Positions 48,601-60,600 of a stretch of 64,000 nt of DNA are shown here, piece after piece. The stretch is from Amyelois transitella (Eukaryota > Arthropoda > Insecta > Lepidoptera > Pyralidae): the NCBI RefSeq assembly GCF_032362555.1, contig NC_083527.1, positions 6,448,001 to 6,512,000 of the forward strand. Reading direction: 5' to 3'. Both the position numbers and the translations under genes were made by a program. Below the pieces are notes generated by a model. That model searched no databases and had not been told where the DNA came from. It worked only from the letters and a program-made list of their open reading frames with translations. Position 1 is the stretch's first letter, and every line of letters starts with the position of its first letter.

Positions 48601-51600
48601 ATGTCTTTTACCACATAACGCCTCAACACACGCATCTTTTGATTTACAAAAGCGATACTTGTGATTACCTTTTTTAAGACAACGGTGACATACCTTTTGT
48701 TCTTTCGCCCAACGCCATCTATCGTCTACAGATAAAGCTAAAAACTTTCTACATGTCTCTATAGCGTGATTAGTTAAATTGCAATAGCGACAGTTTAACT
48801 GAATGTGTTTTCTAGCAGTAGATGATTCTTCGGATTCAGAAGAAGTTACAGTACATTCAGTGGTTACCACCTTGCCCTTATTTTTCTGACTGGGAGCACC
48901 TAACAAATTAAAGTTCTCAATGTAACCGAACTTGTTTCGAACCTCTGTTTCGTAGTCCAAAAATTGAGAAAGTAACTCCAATTTGCTTATACCTGTAGCG
49001 GCTCTTTCAAAGGCAAAGTGAACCCAGTGATCTCGTAATGCGGAAGGTAGCTTACTTATGATGGCATTGGATAATTCGGGCGAATATAAATACTCGACTT
49101 GATTTAGTAACTTAATAGTGTCTACACAACTGCGGACCCTACATGCAAAGTCGGTCATTTCCTTGCTCTCTGAAGTAATAATTTGAGGGAATAATTTAAT
49201 TTTGTTGACCTCACCTAAAATAATCAACTCGGTTTGTCCAAAGGTTTTATGTAGTTGAGATATAACCTCCTCGGGATCCGACGCAGCGACGAGTCGGATG
49301 GAAACAGCTTCTCGGGCCGTTCCTCGCAAAGCCGTACTTAATCTCGCTAAATTTTCTGCGTCGGTGTAGGCTGGCTTGGTGCTATCAAAAACTTTCCTAA
49401 ATATAAGCCAGTCGGAAGGTTTACCGTCAAAAATTGGTAAGGGAATATTACTCACCTTTGGCCTCTTTGTGTTAAGCTCCGAGATAACCCGGGCAAGTGC
49501 CTGAAAGTCATTGTTTGCCCTACTTTCTGTTTTATTTTTGTTACAATGATCGTGTTGAATACTGTTTGGAGTATTGTGGCGCACGAGGAAGGTGCAAGGA
49601 CCAAAATATAGGAAATTTGCTGAAAATAATTATAAAATAATAATATTTGCGCTGGTAAATAAAAGATGATGCACGCTTAAAAAACAGACAGTCATTTATT
49701 TTCTTATTTTTCTTATTTTAAAATACAAAGTTCTTGTCCTTTACAAAGGAGTTCGGAATACTCTAAGGAGTTCGTAACAACTTGAGAATAGGTTTTGGTG
49801 GATATCTTTGGATTCAGTGACTTCCTTTGCCTTTTCCTCGAGATATGCTTTCATATAACCCCTTATAGCCTCGGCTAGGACATTAGCTTTGCACTTGTTG
49901 AAGTGTTTAACTGCTTCTTGGTCCTTCAAAATTATGTCTACGAAATTTATTCCATCCATTATAACCATAAGGGGGTCCTCAGCAGAGTATTCTCTTGTAA
50001 GTTCTGTCTTGCTCTGTTCTACTCCTAGTCTGATTTTTTCGAGGCTAGCAGTCGCCCTGGACTTCCTCATGATTGGTTTTTTGGGTGTCGATTTGCAAGG
50101 GTGGGAGTTGTCCCGCTTACTGTCTTGGGACTTGTTTGGAGGTGTGATGTTTAGGTATTTGCTGAATATCTCAGTCTAAATCATATGGAGATTATTCCAC
50201 CTGAAAAACATAAAAGCTCCAAAGGTTTTTATTTACCACATTTTGCTGTGGTGCGCAACGATAGAAGTACAACAAAAGTACGTATTGTCTTTGACGCATC
50301 GTGCCCAGGATCCAACGGTGTTTCTTTAAATCAAGACTTATTGGTTGGTCCCACATTACAGGATGACTTGAGACATATTTTAATGAGATGGCGGGCACAT
50401 CCTGTATGTATTTCTTCTGATATTGTGAAGATGTATCGTCAAGTTCGTGTATCTTCAGAAGATGTTGATTTTCAGCGTATTCTTTGGCGTGAAAATTCTG
50501 CTTCTGAGGTACAACATTATCGACTTTTGACAGTTACATTTGGTACATCGTCAGCTCCATATTTAGCAATTCGCTCATTACGTCAAGTAGCTTATGACGA
50601 GGGTGTTCATTTCCCAATAGCTGCAAAAAAAGTGTTGTCAGACTTTTATGTTGATGATTTGATGTCAGGATGTGAAAATTTTATAGAAGGTCAACAGCTA
50701 TATACTGAAATGAAACAATTGCTTAGAAAAGGAGGGTTTGAATTACAAAAGTGGACAAGCAATGATAAAAATCTAATGAAGTGGATAGAAAACGAAGAAA
50801 AACTTGGAGATAAAAGTATGAAAGAGCAAATAAAAGATAATAGAAACAGTGAAGACAATGATAATAAAATTGCAGAGGAAGAGTCTAAGACAGAGACACC
50901 AAAGTTTGTTGATAAATCTGATTCGATTACTAAAATATTGGGTCTTACGTGGGACAAATGTAACGATACATTTAAATATTTAGTGCAGTTGCCGACAATT
51001 GAAGAGCCAATCACGAAACGGAAAGTGATCTCAGATATATCACGTCTCTATGATCCATTAGGTTGGCTTGCTCCAATTGTAATAAAAGCTAAGATTTTTA
51101 TTCAAAAACTATGGACATCAGGTTTGAAATGGGATGAAAAACTTACGCCTCAATTACTAACCGAATGGGTCGCATATAGAAACGAGCTTTTATTAATAAA
51201 AAGTTTCGAGATACCCCGATGGATGAACACTCGAAAGGATGATACTTCTGTTCAGCTTCATGGATTTTGCGATGCATCGAGTGAAGCATATGCCGCAGTT
51301 GTCTATATCCGTGTTATTGATAAATGTAGTAATATTAATGTAAACCTTGTTACTTCTAAAACAAAAGTAGCTCCTATCAAACAACTGTCAATACCCCGAT
51401 TAGAACTTTGTGGGGCAACACTACTTTCTAAATTATTAATAGAGGTAGCTGATACTTTAGGTATTCCAAAGCAACACATTCATGCGTGGAGTGATTCTTC
51501 AGTTGTACTTGCATGGCTTAGTAGCCATCCAAGCCGGTGGAAAGTATTCGTCGCTAACCGTGTAGCAGAGATTTTAGGAAGTTTAGACAGATCTCAATGG

Positions 51601-54600
51601 TCTCATGTCCAATCAAAATATAATCCTGCGGATATTGCATCGCGTGGAATTATGCCGTCTGACATTTCAAAAATGAGACTGTGGAAGCAAGGACCAGATT
51701 TTTTGAGAAAGGTAGTCATAAATTACAATGGAGATGATATAACATATGATACAAATACAGAAGAAAAAGGTATTAAAATATGTCAAGTATTAACAAGTAT
51801 AGATGATGATGTTATTATATGGGAAAGATTCTCATCATTAAGGAGACTTCTAAGAGTTATATCGTGGTGCAGGCGATTTATTTTGAAAAGCATTAATAAA
51901 ACCAATGAAGGTCCTCAATGGCTAACTAATGTAGAATTACAACAAACATTACATATATACGTAAAGCAATGCCAAGTTCGAAGTTTTTATGAAGATATTG
52001 AAAGTATAACTAAAGGAGGAACAGTTAAAACAAAAAGCAAACTTAAACCGTTAAATCCTTACCTTGACGATGATGGACTTTTACGTGTTGGTGGGCGGTT
52101 GGATAGAACAGCTACTTTCTTGAACGTAAATAAAAGACATCCAATCATTCTTCCGGCTAAAGCTCATTTAACAAACTTAATTATAAAGGATACGCACGAA
52201 CGAACTATTCACGGGGGTATTCAAATTATGATCAATCATCTTAGAACAAAATACTGGGTTATTGACGCTAAAAACCAAGTAAAGCATTATATTCGCAATT
52301 GTGTTATTTGTATTCGATATGCAAGTCAACGTAGAGAGCAACTGATGGGACAATTGCCAACAGCCAGAGTTACACCAATGAGACCTTTCAAAAGAAGTGG
52401 CGTCGACTATGCTGGTCCTATTGCTATAAGAACGTCCAAAGGGCGTGGTCATCATGCATATAAAGGGTATATTTGTTTATTCATCTGCATGGTGACTAGA
52501 GCAATCCATCTAGAAGTAGTAAGTGACCTTACTGCTCAAGGATTCATTGCTGCCTTTAAAAGATTCGTAGCTAGAAGAGGACATTGCGCAGAGCTTTTTA
52601 GTGATAATGGTACAAATTTTGTGGGTGCAGAACGTGAATTGAAGTCCTTATTATTTGCAGAAAAGTCTAGATTACTGCCAGAAATAGCGGATTGGTTATC
52701 TACAAATGGTACTGAATGGCATTTTATCCCACCGCATTCCCCCAACTTTGGAGGACTATGGGAGGCTGGCGTAAAATCCACTAAATATCACCTTAGACGG
52801 ATAATCGGAACTTCTACACTTACTTTTGAAGAAATGAGCACTCTCTTATCTCAAATTGAGGCTTGTCTTAATTCGCGTCCATTATCAAGCTTAAGCTCAT
52901 CGGCTGATGATCCCGAGCCTTTAACACCAGGTCACTTCTTGATTGGGGAGCCATTAGTACTTGTACCAGATGCAAACTATGAAACGTCAAACATGAGTAG
53001 CTTGAAACGATGGCAGTTTATGCAACGCATGGTACAAGATTTTTGGCGAAGGTGGTCTCAGGAGTATCTTACACAATTTTTACATCGGTACAAATGGAGT
53101 TATCAAACGCCAGAACCAAATATTGGTGATATAGTACTAGTAAAGGAAGATGATCTTCCCCCTGCGAGATGGTTGTATGGAGTTATAACTCAAAAGCACC
53201 CTGGGTTGGATAAGATTACGCGTGTTGTTACTTTAAAATGTAAAGGGAATATAATTAAAAGACCCGTCTCAAAGTTGTGTATTTTACCTATAGCTAAATA
53301 GAAATTTGTGGTATTTTTTTTATCATTTACACTGATACACATGCACTTCTATTAACCTTTTCTTATGAATTAGTAGGTTAGTTTCTTTTTGTTATTTTTA
53401 CTTTCGTTACATTTATGAAGATTTGATTTTTGTTAAGTAAAACATTAAGTTTAAAGATAGCATAGTGAATGTTTTTAACATCTCATTCATTGTTTTATGG
53501 ACATAATGTCCATGGTGGGCGGAATGTCCAAGCAGAAAGTTTTGTTGTAAGTTTATGGACTCTTTTGATTTTTGGCATTGTTCGGTTGCTATGGTTTTTT
53601 ATCTTTGTTATTAGTTGGTAAGATGGAGGAATAAATTTTTCTTTTTTAGTTCGCCTAGGACACGGTATTTTTATTTAATTGGACCCTCATTGAACAATAT
53701 CCCTTGCGGGGTAGACAGAGCCCTGAAAAAGACTGATAGGCCACGATCTTTAGCTTAATGATACATACCAAATTTCATCGTAATCGGTTCAGTAGTTTTT
53801 GCGTGAAAGAGTAACAAACCTCCATACTGACATACTCACAAACTTTCGCATTTATAATATTATATATATAGTAGGATAAATTTCTGTATTACTAACAAAG
53901 TGGATCATGATATCTGAATAAATAAATTAAATTAAAAATTATTAATGTCCCCCAAGGTAGTAGGTGTAATTGTAACGTCCATAAATAAATTTCAGACTGA
54001 TGTAAACAGGAAAATGGACGATTATAATTAGCCGTTTGTTTTTGTAAACGAAAAATACGCCATTCGTGGGTAGTGGGTAGGCATTTGTTCATTTTTAAAT
54101 CTTTATCCTATTCCAGGAATTAAATACTTGGCAACTTACGTTTTCAACAGTTTTTACTGGAATTGAGATTCAAATGGTGATAAGCAACCTGTCACTATTT
54201 GAATCTCAATTTCATTAATAAGCTCAACAAATTTTTCAATCTTATCAGGACTGTTGGTTGGTTGGTATTTATTTGTGTACCTACTCAGACAATCGGAAAA
54301 ACTTTTTTGAACGAGACTTATTACCGTGTGGTTCCCGGCGCTAATAGAAAAAAGAATAGGACCACTCCATCTCTTTCCTCGTGGATTTCGTAAATGGTGA
54401 CTAAGGGAAAAGCTTATAAACTTGGGATTCTTCTTTTAGGCGACAGCCTATAGCAACCTGTCACTATTTGAATCTCAATTCTATCATCAATCTAAAAAGC
54501 TGAACGTGGCCTATCAGTCTTTTCAAGACTCTTGGCTCTGTCTACCCCGCAGGGGATATGACGTGACCATATGTATGTATTTTAAAAAGTTTTAATGCAT

Positions 54601-57600
54601 TACACCTCCGCCTACGTAACAATAAAAACTTTAATTATAATGATTTTTCATCCAAATATTACACGCGAAAACATAACACGCGGTCGTAAAGAATATTAAA
54701 TTAGAATCGGCTACCGTAAAACTATCTTTTTCTTGGTGTAAATTGTAAGCAGAAGAGGTAACTATTTCCATCTGCGTCTATATTATCTTTGTACCTAAGT
54801 ATTAAATTGAGGCTGATATGGATTAATTTTTAGTCAATAAACATGACAAATAACATACTTGCCTCTAGTCCGCTGACTCCAAGGTTATTATTTGTGGTAA
54901 AGTCACAAAAGAGTTGAGAAAAAGGTACAGGGCGTAGTTAGGAAGGGGCCGGATGATCTGTGCCCATCCTAGAACAGTTTCTGTTTTCTGTTTCACATAT
55001 TTGCATCCACCCACGGGGTACGCTCGACGCCATTTTTACTGTCGAAAAAACTATAGCTGTTTCGCTTTTTATTATGACGCGAAACGGGATAGCGATAGTT
55101 TTTTGGACAGTAAAAATGGCGTACAAAGGGGCCTAATCTTACGGTGATGTTATTAAGTCATCAGCTACTAACTTGTACCACCAGATATTGCTCTAGATTC
55201 AGTGTTTTCACTGAAATGAAAGTGATATCATCGCGTCACGGCTCGAGAGCTGCATACCTAGAGCGAGGCAGACGGTTTTTTCAAGGAATGTCTTAATTGA
55301 TTTATATTTCAGGTATTGGTCGGTATTAGAGAAATCTGGTGTTTGATGAGCTGTATGGTTTCCGGTGATGATGAATGATAATGGATGAAATGCAAGAGAG
55401 TATAAAGAACTTGAAATAAAAGTTTGATCACCCAACTACATTGTATGAATTTGTCCCATAATAACGTAGACGTAGGTTTGAAAGATACGTACATACATAC
55501 ATATGGTCACGTCTATATCCCTTGTGGGGTAGACAGAGCCAACAGTTTTGAGAAATTACAAAACAATTAGGTTATTATTTATAGTAGAGTCACAAAAGAA
55601 TTGAGAAAAATCCTCGCTCATCGCCGACGTGGTTTACCAATGATTGAGAAAAGTGAATGAAATACGTTAAAAAAAGAACTTTTCCCGAATATTTTCGTCT
55701 TCTTTAACTCTCATGTGTAACTTTCCAGTTACGCCTTTACTATTTACACACGTGATTGATACTTTTTCTTTCGATAAAATAATGTCGAAGAAGTCAAAAT
55801 CTTACAAAAACTCTTTTGAAATCAAATTCAGGACACAAAACTAAAAATAAAAGTAATCTCCAAACGTCACACACGACAGTAATAATCAAAAAATCCATCC
55901 AAAACCATATAAACCAGTATTATAACAATATTATGAGAAGATTCCTGTATTTAACATAAAAATGAGTGCAGAAATGGAACACGTCGAGGGCTCCTACAAA
56001 TCCTTACAGGACAATATCAACAAATTAGCGGAGAACCAGAAGAACATAATTGCGAAATTCGACAATTTGTCAAAGAACGTGGACGATTTCAAAAAGGTTT
56101 TGGCCCAATTCTCCGATAAAATTGTCGCTTTTGAAGATGTTAGCAAAGACAGGAAGAGACTAAAGGTTGAGATTAAAATTTTGAAGAACAGGATAGATGA
56201 GCTGTATGCTATAGTGAAAGAGGGGAAGGAGGATAACACTTCATGTCCGAGCGACGTCCAGGATGTGGAGTCTTGTCATTCAGGGTTTTCGTGCTCGTCA
56301 AAGGTAATTTTTGGTAAATTAATTTGGCGGCCTCTGTGGCGCAGCGGTAGTACGCTTGTCTGTGACACTGGAGGTCCCGGGTTCGAATCCCGGCCAGGGC
56401 ATGATGAGAAAACAACTTTTTCTGATTGGCCTGGGTGTTGGATGTTTATCTATATAAGTATTTATAATAAAATATAGTATCGTTGAGATAGTATCTCGTA
56501 ACACGAAGTCTCGAACTTACTTCGAGGCTAACTCAATCTGTGTAATTTGCCAAAAAAATTCTTATTCTGTTCCCTCGATGTTTTGTTCCACAGAAAGCGT
56601 ACTCGACTTTCATTCATAATTATTGTTAGGTAGGTACTCATTAATCTCTCACATTGTTTAAAATTAATGAGACAGTAATTAACTTAGGAAGACACCAGAA
56701 AATGTATACCTTAAAAGTAATTCTTCGGCAAATTTTAGGCAAACAAGTGTAAAAGTATAAAGTTTATACTTTTACACATATTTGTCTAAAATTTATATTA
56801 TAAACCATAACTATTCATACTATAAACGTAATGATGCGCTATTTTATTTTCCTCATCCAATCGAATAGTGGTTTAAAAATAACTTAATACAGGACCATTA
56901 TCAAAATTAATTTAGAAAGAGTCGTTTGAAGAAACAAATTGCTAATTGGACATTGTTTAGCCGCGAATTGATTAGCTTGGAATTGAATTGATTCGCAAGC
57001 AAATGGAGGGTCGTAGCCAGAGTGGGCATTTTTGTAGTAATGCCCTCCCTACCTTTTGGGATTTATTCATTCTTTGCATAGGGCTTCGCTACCGTGAGAA
57101 ATTTCAGGAAAAAAAGTACAAAGTAAAGTAGTAAATATATCTATGCCAGATCTCGTGGAAATCAGTCCAGTAGTTTTTGAGTTTAATCGTTACAAACATA
57201 CAACGATAGACATCTTATCTCGTATCTATCATTAAGCCTAACAGCTGAACCTAACAGTTTTTATCTAGATTATTTTGTGTTGTGCCAAACTACCTAATTG
57301 GTCTAGACTTTCACTTTCAAATTTACATAAAATTTGGTTGTTGGATTTTCAACAGCTCACAATCAGTAGCGTTTGCGCAATAATTACTTAAAATGTTAAT
57401 TTTTAGCTTACAAAGTTGTTACACAAAAATAATGATATTTGTTTACGCCTTAACATCATAACTGTTGTAACATACATACACGTCTGTATCCCGTGCGGGG
57501 AAGACAGGGCCAACAGTCTTCAAGACTGAATGGCCACGTTCAGCTTTATGGCTTATTGATGGAATTGAAATTCTAATAGTGACAGGTTGCTAGCACATTG

Positions 57601-60600
57601 GCTACAAGAAGAATTCCAAGTTTAATTAGCAATTCCCTTAGTCGTCTTCTACGACATCCACCAGTGGTCCTATTCTATTAGAGGGCCGGGAACCACACGG
57701 CACTATTGTAAAATTACAGTTTAAAACTTATATCTATTTTCCCTTTGGGATAATTACGCCTTTCCCGAAAGGGTAGGCAGAGACAACATGTTTCCACTTG
57801 GCCCGATCCTGGCATGAGGTTCTTATCGAGGGAACCTGGTTTTTTTATCCCCAGTTTACTGTTAGTCTAAGCCCCTTCCAAAGTTTTCTTTCCTTCCGAT
57901 GTATATGTATACAGTGGGTTGCCAAATTAATAGGGACAGTCGAAAAATATTGTTTTTTTACACTTTATTGGTCCATAACTAATTAAAAACGTTGTTTTGA
58001 GTTATAATTATATTTAATAATATTAGACACACATCTTACAAGTAGTTTAAACAAAAAAATAACAGTCTTTGGGTAATTAGAAAATATTAGCAGGTATTAC
58101 GAAAATGGCAATGAGATATTGCTAATATTTTGTCACATTTCCTTTAGCCTGAATGAGTGCTTCGATCCGCCTCGGCATACTTTCTATGCACTGTTTGGCA
58201 CTTTCCTTTATTTTAGGGTTGTGGTGCCACACATTTATAAATTTTTCGATCAGTTTTACCTTGGTGGTTATCACTTCCTTGGCAATTTCCGCCTTGGTAA
58301 TTTCCCATAAGTTTTCGATGGGGTTCATGTCTGGAGAATTGCCAGGCCAAGGTAAAACTGGTATATTGTGGTCTGCTAAAAATTTTGTTACACTCCTTGC
58401 TTTATGGTATGGTGCTGAGTCATGCATGAACATGAATTCCTCCCCCTCTGAGAACCATTCCCGGAGTTGCGGCAACAAGCGAGTTTCTAGGACCTGCCTG
58501 TATTGGTCCTGTCTCATGGTTCCCTGGACAATGTAGAGACGCCCAACCCCTTTAGCACTTATGACAGACCATACCATTATTTTAACAGGGTGTTTAACGC
58601 GTTCCACAATGCAGTCAGGGTGAAATTTCTCGCCTGGGCGCCGCCTGACAAAGTTGCTTTTGTCGGCAAGAATCTCAAATGTTGATTCGTCTGAGAAACA
58701 CACCTGAAAAAAAATATTTATAACTTATATGAAAATCTTTTTAGATAATATACCATAATATTAATATAAATTATCAATTGACATTAAAACTGACCTTGCT
58801 CCAGTCTTCAACACTCATCAGACGGTGTTCACGAGCCCAAGCAAGTCGTTTCTTCTTCATCGCCTCTGTCAGTCGCGGTTTTTTAGCTGGGCGATGTCCG
58901 GTCAGGCCTTCCTCTGCCAACCTACGCTGTACAGTTTTCTTCGAAACTTGTATTCCAGACTCCTGTACCATCTGGGTTAACAATCCAGCACTTTTCTTCC
59001 TGTTTTGCAAACACATATCCCTGATTTTCCTATCGGACCGTGGTGTCGTAATCCGTTTTCTTCCGCATTTGCCTTTTCTTTTGGGCAAAAGTGGCTGATC
59101 TTGATCCAGATTTATTTTTATTTTATTTACTACCGACTTAGAAACACCAGCCAGTTCTGCTATCTTCCTCTGAGAATGACTTGTGTGCAAAAGAAGGGAA
59201 CCTCAGATTTTTTTCTTGGAGACAAATCTACCCCTCGACCCATAGTGAAAGCTGTAAAAATAAAAAATTAATTAATTTCGTCCTAAAATCAGCCCCAAAA
59301 TACTTAAGATTTAATAAAAATAAAGTAATACTTACTTGCAGTCAATAATAATTTCACAAAATCACAAAATAACTTTTTAAAATAATTAGTTACTTATTTT
59401 ACTTTTACACGTGTGAAGGACTGCGCGTCTCTCCCGATAATAAAATATTTTTACAAAATAAACAAATCCCATAACACTTGAAATTTACTTTCAAGTTGAT
59501 CTGTAGAGGTGCTGTGAACATAAAAATACATTCCAGGACCACTTACACCACTTGAAATAGCAGTCAAACGCGCCTGAAGAAAAAATATGATAAAAAATGT
59601 GACTGTCCCTATTAATTTGGCAACCCACTGTATTTATAACATAATACATGTATATACATTATACATATGTATGTGTATTTAATATACGTTTCCTTATTCA
59701 ACCTGTTTTCATTTCTTTCGTTCTTTCCACATGACCAAACCATCTAAACATTCCCTTTTCTATTCCTGTCACTATAACTGCGTTCACAATGCTGTGATGT
59801 GAAAGAAGTTATAGTGAAAAGAAGGTAGGTAAGGTCATAAAGTTTACCAAGTTATTTCAATTTTGTTTCATTATTTCAGGTAACAATGACCACTGGCCTG
59901 GACCGGGAGACGATACGCTCAGCTTACGAAGATGTAAGATCAGACGGAACTCCAACTGAATGGTGAGTTTCTCCAAGGTTCCCTAAACCAACTATGTGGT
60001 ATGGGTCCCAATTATAGTTCCCATGGCACGCACTCTGGGTTGTTCTCGAGGGGAGCTTTGGCTCCAGGAAGACTATGAATAGAGGTAGCGATACGAAGAA
60101 GATGATATACATATACCTATGCATAAATCACGCCTCTTTCCCGGGGGGTAGGCTGAGATCACACCTTTCCACTTGTCACGATGCTTGCACACTTCTGTCG
60201 CTCCATCCACATTCATAACTCTCTTCATGCAAGCTCGGCGGTTTCGAGTAATCTTGACCTGACCTTTTGATGACTCCCTTGGATCTTTTAATAATTTTTG
60301 CACGAAACCTGCCGATTATAAAACTGCTGAACGCCATAATGGTTTAAGCAATAATGACATAATTTAGATACTTAAGAACTTATTTTGGAAATACCGTTTT
60401 ACTTATTATTTAAAGTAAATAAGTAGGTCCTTTCTCATTTTACTTATTAGTCATTAGATCATCGTCTGAATGATCAATCTATATAATGACGAAATGGCCT
60501 AGACGGACGGACCTCCATCAAATCGGAGACGTTCCCCCGAAACCGACGAGCTTGCATGAAGAGAGTTTTGATTGTGGATGAAGCGATAGAAGTATGCGGG

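Larger units (their letters stand above)
44290..49779 (-). mobile_element. Inner BEL/Pao LTR retrotransposon, 5490 bp
   Basis: Two 173 bp LTRs (44290-44462 and 49607-49779) look identical base for base. On the minus strand they start TGTTACGAACTCC. The polypurine tract (minus strand GGGGGGGGAGAG, 44463-44474) abuts the 3' LTR. A primer-binding-like TGGTCCTTGCACC starts four bases after the 5' LTR. The 5 bp target duplication is acttg. Identical LTRs and one open 1694-codon frame mark a very recent insertion. It sits inside the ORF of the antisense cDNA insert. Confidence 0.94.
43408..50152 (-). mobile_element. Antisense polyadenylated cDNA insertion (about 1.25 kb) with a nested BEL/Pao element
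   Basis: On the minus strand this block starts near 50152 (AAACATCACACC), runs through one long ORF, and ends in a run of about 15 A beyond the six that match the target T run. Removing the nested BEL element and one target copy (44290-49784) leaves 1250 bp. Short UTRs (about 80 and 60 nt) and a terminal poly(A) show it was copied from an mRNA-like RNA. Its flanks are the 1552 bp pol duplication, which is either an extremely long target-site duplication or the mark of template switching. Confidence 0.8.
39259..53696 (+). mobile_element. Outer BEL/Pao LTR retrotransposon carrying a nested insertion
   Basis: LTRs of 172 bp at 39259-39430 and 53525-53696 start TGTCCAAGC, end TTGAACA, and differ at one position by eye. 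The 5 bp target duplication is atatc (39254-39258 and 53697-53701). A primer-binding site starting TGGTCCTATCGCC follows the 5' LTR at once; a purine-rich ggtgggcggaa precedes the 3' LTR. Without the 8297 bp added by the insertion and its 1552 bp direct duplication, the element would be 6141 bp. Gag (39702-40958) and pol (40946 onward) are in different frames. The pol gene is interrupted, so this copy should not make a complete polyprotein. Confidence 0.93.

Noticed and set aside
43408..50152. Simple tandem duplication of the outer BEL element
   Set aside because: The intervening sequence is unrelated to BEL, starts with a poly-T tract and carries its own ORF; only 1552 bp of pol is repeated.
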